Source: Serratia surfactantfaciens
GTDB taxonomy: Bacteria > Pseudomonadota > Gammaproteobacteria > Enterobacterales > Enterobacteriaceae
DNA: 64,000 bases
Direction of reading: 5' to 3'
NCBI RefSeq assembly: GCF_001642805.2
Contig: NZ_CP016948.1
Span: forward strand, 3,348,001 to 3,412,000
Part shown: positions 40,411 through 49,889 of the stretch, piece by piece
Numbering within the stretch: position 1 is the first letter of the stretch
Layout of the letters: each line of letters begins with the position of its first letter
Program-made: the position numbers and the translations under genes
The notes under the pieces: generated by a model
Told to the model about the DNA's origin: nothing
Database searches by the model: none
The model's input: the letters and a program-made list of their open reading frames with translations, nothing else

Positions 40411-41766
40411 ATGTTGTCAAAATTTAAACGTAGCAAACATCAACAACACCTTGCACAACTGCCCAAACTCCCCCAGACGGTTGCTGACGTTCGTACTCTG
40501 TACGCGCCGTCCGACTTTCGCACCACGCTGCTGGATTCCATCGCCAACGCCACCCAACGCATCTATCTGGTGGCCCTGTATCTGGAGCATGACGACGCCG
40601 GGCGTGAGATCCTCAACGCACTGTATCAAGCCAAGCAACGGCGGCCCGAGCTGGAAATTTGCGTGCTGGTCGACTGGCACCGCGCACAGCGCGGGCGCAT
40701 CGGCGCTGCCGCCGCCAATACCAACGCCGACTGGTATTGCGCCATGGCCAGCCAGCACCCGGAACAGTCGGTGCCGATCTACGGCGTGCCGGTCAATACC
40801 CGTGAAGCGCTGGGCGTATTGCATCTGAAGGGCTTTGTGGTCGACGATACCGTGATCTACAGCGGCGCCAGCATCAACGACGTTTATCTGCATCAGCATG
40901 AGAAATACCGTTACGATCGCTATCAGCTGATCACCAATGAGGTGTTGGCCGATACCCTGATCGATTACATCAAGCAGCATCTGCTGACCGCCGGCGCGGT
41001 GCAGCGCCTCGATCGCAGCGATCGGCCGAAAAGCCCGGAGATTAAAAACGAGACCCGCCTGTTCCGTTTCGCCCTGCGCCGCGCCGGTTATCACTTCCGC
41101 GGTAAGGCCGGCAACGATGAGCTGGCGGTGACACCGTTGGTTGGGCTGGGCAAACAAAGCGTGCTGAATAAAACCATTCATCACCTGATGTCGTGCGCCG
41201 ACCAGAAACTGACGCTGTGCACCCCCTATTTCAACCTGCCGGCGCTGCTGGTGCGCAACATCATCTATCTGCTGCGCCAGGGCAAACAGGTGGAGATCAT
41301 CGTCGGAGACAAGACCGCCAACGACTTCTATATTCCGGAAGATCAGCCGTTCAAAATCATCGGCGCACTACCTTACCTGTACGAGATCAACCTGCGCCGC
41401 TTCCTGAGCCGGTTGCAGCGTTACGTCGATACCGGCCAGCTGATCGTGCGGCTGTGGAAGGATGGCGATAACAGCTATCACCTGAAAGGCATGTGGGTGG
41501 ACGAAGAGTGGCAGCTGATTACCGGCAATAACCTCAACCCGCGCGCCTGGCGGCTGGATCTGGAAAACGCCATTCTGATCCACGATCCCAAACAAGAGAT
41601 GCGCGAGCAGCGGCAAAAAGAGCTGGAGTGCATCCGCACCCACACCACTGCGGTCGGCCATTATCAGGAGCTGCAAAGCATTCAGCAGTATCCGATCAAG
41701 GTGCGTAAGCTGATTCGCCGCCTGCGCCGCATCCGCATCGATCGGCTGATTAGCCGCATCCTGTAA
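40411..41766 (+). CDS. pssA: phosphatidylserine synthase PssA
   Basis: PssA makes phosphatidylserine from CDP-diacylglycerol and serine, the first step to phosphatidylethanolamine. The 451-residue protein is of the phospholipase D type with two HKD-like motifs at His138 (HLKGFVVDD) and His357 (HLKGMWVDE). ATG 40411 matches the E. coli start MLSKFKR; a GTG one codon upstream is less likely. The basic C-terminus (KVRKLIRRLRRIRIDRL) favours membrane association. Confidence 0.95.
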   Translation: MLSKFKRSKHQQHLAQLPKLPQTVADVRTLYAPSDFRTTLLDSIANATQRIYLVALYLEHDDAGREILNALYQAKQRRPELEICVLVDWHRAQRGRIGAAAANTNADWYCAMASQHPEQSVPIYGVPVNTREALGVLHLKGFVVDDTVIYSGASINDVYLHQHEKYRYDRYQLITNEVLADTLIDYIKQHLLTAGAVQRLDRSDRPKSPEIKNETRLFRFALRRAGYHFRGKAGNDELAVTPLVGLGKQSVLNKTIHHLMSCADQKLTLCTPYFNLPALLVRNIIYLLRQGKQVEIIVGDKTANDFYIPEDQPFKIIGALPYLYEINLRRFLSRLQRYVDTGQLIVRLWKDGDNSYHLKGMWVDEEWQLITGNNLNPRAWRLDLENAILIHDPKQEMREQRQKELECIRTHTTAVGHYQELQSIQQYPIKVRKLIRRLRRIRIDRLISRIL

Positions 41767-41776
41767 GCTCTACGCT

Positions 41777-41800
41777 AACCCCGGCCAAGGCCGGGGTTTT
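41777..41800. terminator. bidirectional terminator between pssA and kgtP
   Basis: AACCCCGGCC and GGCCGGGGTT form a perfect 10-bp stem with a 2-nt loop between convergent genes. Four T's end the plus-strand copy. Confidence 0.88.
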
Positions 41801-41802
41801 CA

Positions 41803-43113
41803 TTACAGCTGTATCTCCTTGCCTTTGCGATGCAGCCGGAGCGAAACCAGCAACGCCAGCAGGCACATGCCGGAGACATACCAGAAGAAAGCGTTCTCCA
41901 CGCCGAACGATTTTAGCGACAGCGCGACATATTCCGCCGAGCCGCCGAACAGGGCATTCGCCACCGCATAAGACAAGCCCACCCCTAACGCGCGCACCTC
42001 CGGCGGGAACATCTCGGCTTTAAGCAGCCCGCTGATCGCGGTGTAGAAACTGACGATGAACAGCGCCAATACGATCAGGCCAAACGCCATAAAAGGGTTG
42101 GTCACTCCTTTCAGAGCGAACAGGATCGGTACCGTCAACACGGTGGCGAAGGCTGAGAAGATCAACATCGAGCTGCGACGGCCGATTTTATCCGAGAACG
42201 CGCCCACCGCCGGCTGCAGCAGCATAAAGACGAACAGTGCGACGGTCATGATGGCGCTGGCCAGCTTGGCGTCCATACCGGCGGTGTTGACCAGATATTT
42301 CTGCATGTAGGTGGTGAAGGTGTAAAAGGTCAGCGAACCGGCGGCGGTAAAGCCCAGCACCATCAGGAATGCCTTGCGGTTTTTCCACAGCCCCGTCAGC
42401 GAACCGGCATCCTTGTGGTTACGCGTTTTCGCATCGGAGGTTTCATTCAGCGAACGGCGCAGGTACAGCGCCACCACCGCCAACACCGCCCCCAAGGCGA
42501 ACGGAATACGCCAGCCCCAGGCCTTCAGCTCTTCGCCGGACAAAATTTGCTGCAGGATCACCAAGACCAGCAGCGCCAGCAGTTGCCCGCCAATCAGCGT
42601 GACATACTGGAACGAAGCATAGAAACCACGTCGCCCCTTGATCGCCACCTCACTCATATAGGTGGCGCTGGTGCCATATTCTCCACCTACCGACAGCCCC
42701 TGGAACAGGCGGGCGATCAGCAGCAGCGCCGGCGCCCAGCTGCCGATCGATTCATACGTCGGCAGGCAGGCGATCACCAGCGATCCGGCGCACATCATGC
42801 AGACCGACAGCAGCATTGAGTTTTTACGGCCATGTTTGTCAGCGATGTAGCCAAATAGCCAACCGCCGATCGGCCGCATGAAGAAGCCGGCGGCGAATAC
42901 CCCGGCGGTTTGCAACAGCTGCGTGGTGCTGTTGCCTGCCGGGAAGAACGAGGCGGCAAAGTAAATGGAACAGAAGGAGTAAACGTAAAAATCAAACCAC
43001 TCCACCAGATTGCCTGATGAAGCCCCGACGATAGCGAAAATGCGTTTCTTGTTATCGAGCGCCCCCTGTTCGACGCCATGCTCACCCTCAAGAGCCGAGG
43101 TTGTTTCTGTCAT
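41803..43113 (-). CDS. kgtP: alpha-ketoglutarate permease KgtP
   Basis: A 436-residue MFS protein of the metabolite:H+ symporter family. It starts [13 protein letters not shown] with a nearby AGAAAA; the longer frame is unsupported. Motifs: [43 protein letters not shown]. It matches E. coli KgtP, which imports 2-oxoglutarate, and lies beside pssA and an rRNA operon as in E. coli. The region 43114-43322 upstream is AT-rich promoter DNA with no other gene. Confidence 0.93.
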   Translation of the reverse strand: MTETTSALEGEHGVEQGALDNKKRIFAIVGASSGNLVEWFDFYVYSFCSIYFAASFFPAGNSTTQLLQTAGVFAAGFFMRPIGGWLFGYIADKHGRKNSMLLSVCMMCAGSLVIACLPTYESIGSWAPALLLIARLFQGLSVGGEYGTSATYMSEVAIKGRRGFYASFQYVTLIGGQLLALLVLVILQQILSGEELKAWGWRIPFALGAVLAVVALYLRRSLNETSDAKTRNHKDAGSLTGLWKNRKAFLMVLGFTAAGSLTFYTFTTYMQKYLVNTAGMDAKLASAIMTVALFVFMLLQPAVGAFSDKIGRRSSMLIFSAFATVLTVPILFALKGVTNPFMAFGLIVLALFIVSFYTAISGLLKAEMFPPEVRALGVGLSYAVANALFGGSAEYVALSLKSFGVENAFFWYVSGMCLLALLVSLRLHRKGKEIQL

Positions 43114-43322
43114 GATGTTTTCTCCGAGCCATAGCAATGATGAAATTCGGCTTCCTGCCGCCTGGTGTTACTTTATTGTTATTTATAAGTTAACAGCCAA
43201 ACTTAATAGCGGGCGAAGAATATCTGACATTCGTGGAAACAATGAATTGGTTTTGTGATGAATATTAAACAGTACGATGAAAGCTGAAGCGGGTTACAAC
43301 GGGGATTTTCCATTTTTCCCAT

Positions 43323-43360
43323 AGCCGAAAGCCCTGAACTGACGTTCAGGGCTTTCGGCT
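43323..43360 (-). terminator. rrn distal terminator (T2-like)
   Basis: A perfect 17-bp stem (arms 43323-43339 and 43344-43360, beginning AGCCGAAAGCCC) with loop TGAC. It occupies the place of E. coli rrnB T2, downstream of T1 and the 5S-end remnant. Confidence 0.75.
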
Positions 43361-43367
43361 TTGTTTG

Positions 43368-43380
43368 ATGCCTGGCAGTT
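43368..43380 (-). repeat. duplicated 3' end of 5S rRNA between T1 and T2
   Basis: ATGCCTGGCAGTT repeats the 5S 3' terminus seen at 43557. It is preceded by a segment (43381-43480) that I recall as conserved in the E. coli rrnB T1-T2 spacer. It is a fossil of a second 5S copy. Confidence 0.7.
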
Positions 43381-43517
43381 TATGGCGGGCGTCCTGCCCG
43401 CCCCCCTTCGGGCCGTTGCTTCGCAACGTTCAAATCCGCTCCCGGCGGATTTGTCCTACACCATTCGTCTCAGGATGCCCATGCTCGGGCAGAACGCCAG
43501 ATAACAGACAAAACAAA

Positions 43518-43543
43518 AAGCCCCATGCTTTCGCATGAGGCTT
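43518..43543 (-). terminator. rrn terminator T1
   Basis: AAGCCCCATGC (43518-43528) and GCATGAGGCTT (43533-43543) form an 11-bp stem with one mismatch. On the minus strand it is followed by TTTTGTTT. It lies 13 nt after the 5S gene. Confidence 0.85.
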
Positions 43544-43556
43544 GTTGTTTTATTTG

Positions 43557-43676
43557 ATGCCTGGCAGTGTCCTACTCTCGCATGGGGAGACCCCACACTA
43601 CCATCGGCGCTACGGCGTTTCACTTCTGAGTTCGGCATGGAGTCAGGTGGGACCACCGCGCTATTGCCGCCAGGCA
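43557..43676 (-). rRNA. rrf: 5S ribosomal RNA
   Basis: A 120-nt match to enterobacterial 5S rRNA with the self-complementary ends TGCCTGGCGG and CTGCCAGGCAT. It is intact, and closes the minus-strand rRNA operon. Confidence 0.95.
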
Positions 43677-43777
43677 AATTCGTTTTAATCAACCCGCTTC
43701 ATCGCTGAAGCCAGTCAATCCAATCTGTAAACAAGCTGAATATTGTCTTGGTCTCACCAAAACACCTTCGGTGTTGT

Positions 43778-43854
43778 AAGGTTAAGCCTCACGGATCATT
43801 AGTACTGGTTAGCTCAATGCATCGCTGCACTTACACACCCAGCCTATCAACGTC
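43778..43854 (-). rRNA. rrl: 23S rRNA, 3'-terminal fragment only
   Basis: About 77 nt match the 3' end of 23S rRNA (on the minus strand it ends GAGGCTTAACCTT). Reading towards the 5' side, homology stops abruptly at 43854 and CdiA-type DNA begins. The 23S-5S spacer at 43677-43777 looks normal. No ribosome could use this copy. Confidence 0.88.
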
Positions 43855-43929
43855 CGAGATTGGCGGCCAGGCGATGGACGTCATCCGCACGCAGGGCGAT
43901 ATCGCCGGGCTGAAGGCACAGAAAGACCC
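43855..43929 (+). repeat. 75-bp exact direct repeat, left copy
   Basis: Identical to 46628-46702 (offset 2,773 bp) and in the same reading frame, encoding EIGGQAMDVIRTQGDIAGLK. It starts exactly at the 23S breakpoint. The mirrored position of the right copy means the replaced block is one repeat-to-repeat unit. Confidence 0.93.
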
Positions 43930-45148
43930 GGCGGCGCTGGCGCAGGCCAGGGAGCAGCTTGAGAAGGGCGGCAAACCGACGAACGATGCGGCGGTGATGA
44001 AGCAGGCGTATGACAACGCGATGCGGCAATACGGCACCGGCAGCGATCTGCAGAAGGCGGCGCAGGCGGTAACGGGGGCGCTGACGGCGCTGGCGGGCAA
44101 TAACCTGGCGGGCGCGCTGGCGAGCGGTGCTTCGCCATACCTGGCGACGGAAATCAAGAAACGGGTCGGTGAAGACAACATCGCCGCCAACGCAATGGCA
44201 CACGCTGTGCTGGGTGCGGTAACGGCGCAGCTGAACAACCAGTCAGCCACCGCAGGGGGGCTGGGTGCGGGCGGCGGGGAACTGGCGGCGCGCTACATTG
44301 CCGGCGAACTGTTCCCGGGCAAAACGGCGCAGCAGCTGAGCGAAAGCGAGAAACAGCAGGTCAGCGCGCTGAGCCAGTTGGCTGCAGGGCTTGCAGGCGG
44401 GTTGGCGACGGGCGATACTGCGGGAGCGGTGACCGGCGGGCAGGCCGGCAAGAATGCGGTGGAGAATAACGCACTGAGTGATATTGTTGACGCTGTATCT
44501 CAGGGTAAGACTCCTCAGCAGGTAGCCGAAGAGCGTGTCGATGCAGAAAACGAGCGCTATAAGCAGCAAAACTGTGCCGGAATGAGCGCGGAAGCGTGCT
44601 CGGTGAAGATGTATACTGAACGACGGGAAGAACTGAAAGATATCCTGTCGACAGGTGCAGATTTTGTGCCAGTGGTAGGGGATATCAAGAGCTTTGCAGA
44701 AGCGCAGAGCGCGCTGGATTACTTGGTTGCGGCGATAGGCATCATTCCTGGGGCTGGAGATGCAGCTGGTAAGGCAATTAAGGCCGCCGAAACAGCGCTG
44801 AAGAAGGGGGATGTCGCTGAAGCGTCGAAGCTGATTAATAAAGCTAGTTCTGAAATATCCGCAAAAACTCCAACTGGGTCGAAAGGTAATCCGCTAAATG
44901 TAATTGATGGTTCGAATAAACCGACGATAATCAACAACCGGGATTACTCCAGCCACTCACTGGATCGTATGCAACGTCAAGGCATTACACCAACCGCAGT
45001 AGAAAATGCGATACGTCCAGAAAATGCTGTGGTAGGTAAAAGGCCGGGTACAACGGCGTATTACGATGGTAAGAATAATATAACAGTGATTACGGATACC
45101 AAAAGTGGAACTGTTGTCACTGTTGATTATGGGAAAATAAAACAATGA
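43856..45148 (+). pseudogene. cdiA: CdiA C-terminal fragment with VENN pretoxin region and candidate DUF4258-like toxin
   Basis: An open frame of about 430 residues lacking the CdiA body, with no start signal of its own because it enters from 23S DNA. It carries the pretoxin region with the VENN motif (AVENNALSDIVDAV, about residue 203). A hydrophobic segment follows (TGADFVPVVGDIKSFAEAQ...AAIGIIPGAGDAAG), like entry or pretoxin-TG domains. The last 75 residues (YSSHSLDRMQRQGITPTAVE, then TAYYDGKNNITVITD) resemble DUF4258/BECR-fold RNase toxins. The toxin end is AT-richer than its surroundings. The stop overlaps the immunity gene. Confidence 0.8.
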
Positions 45149-45447
45149 TCTTACTTTCTGATATGACATTGAGCGAATATGACCAACGCCAACTTTCCTT
45201 GATGGAGGAAATGTTGGATCTGTATTCATCGGATAAGATATCGCTTAAAAAGCTGATTGATAATTTAGAAGGTTTATTGTTTTGTTTGCAATCAGTTGAT
45301 GTGGAATGGAAAAATGAATTCCATGAACACTGGTTTGTCTTAGAGCAGGTATATGCAGTTGCATTATTTAGAAATGAAAGCATTGATCCTGAAGATCCTG
45401 ATATTCAAGGAACTTTAAAAAAATTAAGACATTTATTGAAAAATTAG
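45145..45447 (+). CDS. probable CdiI immunity protein
   Basis: A 100-residue, acidic, AT-rich gene whose ATG overlaps the CdiA-CT stop (ATGA). That is the normal arrangement of a toxin followed by its cognate immunity gene. The product is helical and soluble (LSEYDQRQLSLMEEMLDLYS) with no named family that I recognise. Its role as antidote is inferred from position, size and composition. Confidence 0.72.
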   Translation: MILLSDMTLSEYDQRQLSLMEEMLDLYSSDKISLKKLIDNLEGLLFCLQSVDVEWKNEFHEHWFVLEQVYAVALFRNESIDPEDPDIQGTLKKLRHLLKN

Positions 45448-45489
45448 CAACATTGAAAGATCCCGGCCAACTGACCGGGATCTCTGCTT

Positions 45490-45717
45490 TTAAGCCCAAA
45501 ATCCCCCACCTTCTCGCCGCCGTAACCGGATCACCCCGGGTGCGGCGATGATCTCCAGTTGTTCCGCGTCGGTAATGCCGGACTCGGTGATCCACTCCCC
45601 GCCAATAATCAGCTCGCCGTTCTCCCGCACCCAGTCCGCCCCTAAATCTTGCCGCTGCTGGCTGGCCTGGCACAACGCTTTCCAGGTGGCGTTATCGGTG
45701 ACGAGGGTGATCCACAC
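45490..45717 (-). CDS. small unknown protein in the cdi block
   Basis: A 75-residue frame on the opposite strand from the cdi genes, convergent with the immunity gene. It reads MWITLVTDNATWKALCQASQ and ends in RLRRREGGGFWA. I recognise no family. A decayed partial copy of its 5' half lies directly upstream on the same strand, so the unit has been tandemly duplicated. No clear ribosome binding site precedes the ATG; the frame may really begin further upstream in a damaged gene. An orphan immunity gene is one possibility. Confidence 0.5.
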   Translation of the reverse strand: MWITLVTDNATWKALCQASQQRQDLGADWVRENGELIIGGEWITESGITDAEQLEIIAAPGVIRLRRREGGGFWA

Positions 45718-45721
45718 CCCC

Positions 45722-45830
45722 TCGGGTGTGCTTACAGTTCTCCCGCGCCCAATAGGCTCCTAAATCCTGCCTATCTTGGCTGGTCTTGCAGAGTTTTTCC
45801 TAGCTGGCTTCGTTAGTGACGACAGTGATC
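45722..45830 (-). pseudogene. decayed duplicate of the 45490-45717 gene
   Basis: On the minus strand the frame reads ITVVTNEAS, a TAG stop where the intact copy has Trp, then EKLCKTSQDRQDLGAYWAREN. This parallels ITLVTDNATWKALCQASQQR of the intact copy. It joins the intact copy after its first third, as a partial tandem duplication. Confidence 0.7.
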
Positions 45831-45848
45831 TTGAGTGTGGGATGCTGA

Positions 45849-46702
45849 ATCGTCTCGGCCGGCGTCAATGCCGGCAAGGGGCATGAGAGCGGCAACGGCC
45901 TGACCCATACCGAAACTACCCTGGATGCGGGCAGCCGTCTCAACCTGACCAGCGGCCGCGGCACCAAATTGAAAGGCGCGTAGGCCAGCGGCGAAAAGGT
46001 TACCGTCGACGTGGGCCGTGACCTGACGCTGCAAAGCGAACAGGACAGCGACCGCTATGATGCCAAACAGCAAAACGCCAGCGCGGGCGGCAGTTTCACC
46101 TTCGGCTCGATGACCGGCTCCGCCAACGTAAGTGCCAGCAAGGACAAGCTGCACAGCAACTTCGACTCGGTAAAAGAGCCGACCGGGCTGTTTGCCGGCA
46201 AAGGCGGATATGACGTCAAGGTCAAAGAGCATACCCAGCTCGACGGCGCGGTGATAGCCAGCACGGCAGACTAAGAGAACAACCGCCTCGATACCGGCAC
46301 GCTGGGTTGGAAGGACATCCACAACCAGGCGGACTACAGCGCGACGCACAGCGGCGGCAGCTTCAGCACTGGCGGGCCGGTGGGCAAAGAGCTGTTGACC
46401 AACGCGGCCGGCGGTATGCTGTCGGGCGCCAACAACAGCGGGCACGCCGAGGGCACGACAAAAGCCGGGGTCAGTGAGGGAATGCTGATAGTCCGTGACA
46501 CCGACAAACAGCAGCAGGATGTGGTGCAGCTGAACCGGGATACCGAACATGCCAACGACGGCAGCATCAGCCCGATATTCAACAAGGAGAAGGAGCAGAA
46601 CCGGTTGAAGCAGGCGCAGCTTATCGGCGAGATTGGCGGCCAGGCGATGGACGTCATCCGCACGCAGGGCGATATCGCCGGGCTGAAGGCACAGAAAGAC
46701 CC
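45849..46702 (+). pseudogene. cdiA: CdiA/hemagglutinin fragment with in-frame stops
   Basis: One reading frame matches the region of CdiA-type filamentous haemagglutinins just before the C-terminal variable part ([74 protein letters not shown]). It is broken by TAG at 45981 and TAA at 46272, each one base from a sense codon. Through the 75-bp repeat it would read in frame into the CdiA-CT at 43930, so the block is a circular permutation of a normal CdiA tail. Confidence 0.82.
46628..46702 (+). repeat. 75-bp exact direct repeat, right copy
   Basis: Identical to 43855-43929. It ends exactly where 23S rRNA homology resumes at 46703. Confidence 0.93.
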
Positions 46703-46731
46703 ATCCACCGTGTACGCTTAGTCACTTAACC
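46703..46731 (-). rRNA. rrl: 23S rRNA, 5'-terminal fragment only
   Basis: About 29 nt match the 5' end of 23S rRNA (minus strand GGTTAAGTGACTAAGCGTAC, then ACGGTGGAT). Homology ends at the right copy of the 75-bp repeat. The distance between the two outer ends of the split gene is 2,954 bp, close to the length of a whole 23S gene (2,904 nt in E. coli). Confidence 0.85.
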
Positions 46732-46864
46732 TCACAACCCGAAGATGTTTCCATCGTTCGTGCTGCAAACATTTGAGAGACTCTATGACAGGTTACTCTT
46801 TATCCCAGTACATCTACGGAGGGATAAATTTCAGCCGTCATGTTTCAATTTTCAGCTTGTTCCA

Positions 46865-46879
46865 GATTGTTAAAGAGCA
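46865..46879 (-). promoter_or_regulatory. boxA antitermination element in the 16S-23S spacer
   Basis: On the minus strand TGCTCTTTAACAATC, the standard boxA core ahead of 23S. The rest of the spacer (46732-46938) holds 23S processing-stem sequence and no gene. Confidence 0.75.
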
Positions 46880-46938
46880 AAATACTTCGCAGCATACTGT
46901 CGCCAATATACTCTGAAGTATTGAAATACCGGACTATA

Positions 46939-47014
46939 TGGTGGAGCTAAGCGGGATCGAACCGCTGACCTCCTGCGTGCAAGGCAGGCGCTCTCCCAGC
47001 TGAGCTATAGCCCC
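46939..47014 (-). tRNA. alaT: tRNA-Ala (anticodon TGC)
   Basis: 76 nt from GGGGCTATAGCTCAG to an encoded CCA end, with anticodon TGC in CTTGCACG. It is a near-identical match to E. coli spacer tRNA-Ala. One T-arm/variable difference is paired, so the tRNA looks functional. Confidence 0.95.
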
Positions 47015-47052
47015 ATACAGTCACGTGCAGTACCTTTTCCACTTCTGAGAAG

Positions 47053-47129
<77 letters not shown>

Positions 47130-47158
47130 ATAAAGGTATTTCTGCTCGTTACTTTCTA

Positions 47159-47186
47159 TCAGACAATCTGTGTGAGCACGCCACTC
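47159..47186 (-). other. 16S rRNA processing stem, 3' arm
   Basis: This arm (TCAGACAATCTGTGTG...) is complementary in the transcript to the 5' arm at 48872-48894 in the leader. The pair forms the RNase III processing stem that loops out 16S. Both arms are present and well matched. Confidence 0.65.
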
Positions 47187-47203
47187 GAACTAATATCTTT
47201 AGG

Positions 47204-48745
<1,542 letters not shown>

Positions 48746-48895
48746 AAAGCTTGATTTGCTTCCACTCGAGAAGCGATGCTCAAAGATTTACTGCATGAAT
48801 TTTACTTCAGTTAGTCACTCTTCAAGACTTGATATTTTTTTGCATCCGAAGATGCTGGATATCGTCTTGTGGAGTGCCCACACAGATTGTCTGAT

Positions 48896-48911
48896 AAATT
48901 GTTAAAGAGCA
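48896..48911 (-). promoter_or_regulatory. boxA in the rrn leader
   Basis: Minus strand TGCTCTTTAACAATTT, the antitermination boxA upstream of 16S. Confidence 0.8.
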
Positions 48912-48950
48912 GTGAGTTAGGCGCTTTCGCTTGCTAACTCGAGGTGGCGT

Positions 48951-48978
48951 ATATTACGCTTTCCTCTTTCAGAGTCAA
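48951..48978 (-). promoter_or_regulatory. rrn P2 promoter
   Basis: Minus strand TTGACT (48978-48973), 16-bp spacer, TAATAT (48956-48951), followed by a GC-rich discriminator. Confidence 0.82.
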
Positions 48979-49057
48979 CCCTAATTTTCAGGATTTTTTC
49001 TCTTTCTTCCCGGCCGCTGTGTGAAGTGAATCACTTGCGCCGTGTCGATGGAGGCGC

Positions 49058-49085
49058 ATTATAGGGAGCCGGTTCAGAATGACAA
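49058..49085 (-). promoter_or_regulatory. rrn P1 promoter
   Basis: Minus strand TTGTCA (49085-49080), 16-bp spacer, TATAAT (49063-49058), then the GC-rich discriminator GCGCCTCC typical of ppGpp-sensitive P1 promoters. An A/T-rich UP-like region lies at 49086-49120. The whole of 48746-49137 is rrn leader and promoters, with no other gene. Confidence 0.88.
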
Positions 49086-49137
49086 GCGATAATATGCTTT
49101 TTTTATCTGACCGCTCACTATTCATTCGTAACGCCTA

Positions 49138-49701
49138 TTAAACCCGCTTTTTGATGGCTGCCGGCAGGTCCGCCAGGCTATTTAGCACCCAATCGGCCAA
49201 CTTTTCGCCCTGCTCCGTCACCGGCTTGCCGGTACGCACCAGCACCTTGGTGCCGACGCCGGCCGCGATCGCCGCCTGCATGTCTTCCGGTTTATCGCCC
49301 ACCATATAAGAAGCGGCCATATCGATGTTCAATTCCTGCTGCGCTTGCAGCAGCATGCCCGGCTGCGGTTTACGGCAGTCGCACACCTGACGATACTCTT
49401 CTACTACCGCCTCCGGATGATGCGGGCAGAAATAGATGCCGTCGAAGTCAACGTCGCGATCGGCCAGCGACCAATCCATCCACTCGGTCAGGTACATAAA
49501 CTGGTCTTCGCTGAACTTGCCGCGCGCAATGCCGGACTGATTGGTCACCATCACCAGCGCGAAGCCCATCTTTTTGAGTTCGCGACAGGCGTCAATCACG
49601 CCGTCGATAAAGTGGAAGTTGTCGATTTCATGGACATAACCATGGTCAACATTAATCGTACCGTCACGATCGAGAAAAATTGCTGGAACGCTTTGTGTCA
49701 C
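49138..49701 (-). CDS. gmhB: D-glycero-beta-D-manno-heptose-1,7-bisphosphate phosphatase GmhB
   Basis: GmhB removes the C7 phosphate in ADP-heptose synthesis for the lipopolysaccharide core. The 187-residue HAD phosphatase starts at GTG 49701 ([20 protein letters not shown]), with AGGAG 7 nt upstream; the longer ATG frame is unsupported. The DxD motif is FLDRDGT, a Zn site is likely in CPHHPEA...CDCRKPQPG, and the acidic end is MVGDKPED. It lies beside metN and an rRNA operon as in E. coli. Confidence 0.95.
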   Translation of the reverse strand: MTQSVPAIFLDRDGTINVDHGYVHEIDNFHFIDGVIDACRELKKMGFALVMVTNQSGIARGKFSEDQFMYLTEWMDWSLADRDVDFDGIYFCPHHPEAVVEEYRQVCDCRKPQPGMLLQAQQELNIDMAASYMVGDKPEDMQAAIAAGVGTKVLVRTGKPVTEQGEKLADWVLNSLADLPAAIKKRV

Positions 49702-49785
49702 CGCTTTGCTCCTGAGGGCCTGTATACGCTGACAGTATCGCATGTTTTACCCCACGCTGAGAACGCCGGAGAACGTCGTTGGCCG

Positions 49786-49816
49786 TTGACTTAGACGTCT
49801 AGACGCCTTAACATCT
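49786..49816 (+). promoter_or_regulatory. metN promoter with tandem MetJ boxes
   Basis: TTGACT (49786-49791) and TAACAT (49809-49814) are 17 bp apart. Overlapping the spacer and -10 are three tandem 8-mers: AGACGTCT (49793-49800, a perfect met box), AGACGCCT and TAACATCT. MetJ with SAM would block this promoter. Confidence 0.88.
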
Positions 49817-49889
49817 GATCCATACCTTGGTTCCACGCCGAGGTTTACTTTTATCTAGCCACGGGCAACCACGCTAAAATAAGAAGAAT

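Noticed and set aside
43748..43855. Apparent N-terminus of the CdiA-CT reading frame
   Set aside because: This part is 23S-5S spacer and 23S rRNA read antisense; the true cdi sequence begins at the 75-bp repeat.
43855..46702. Mobile element or CRISPR explanation for the repeats around the cdi block
   Set aside because: No transposase, integrase, terminal inverted repeats or target-site duplication is present, and the two repeats are coding direct repeats 2.77 kb apart.
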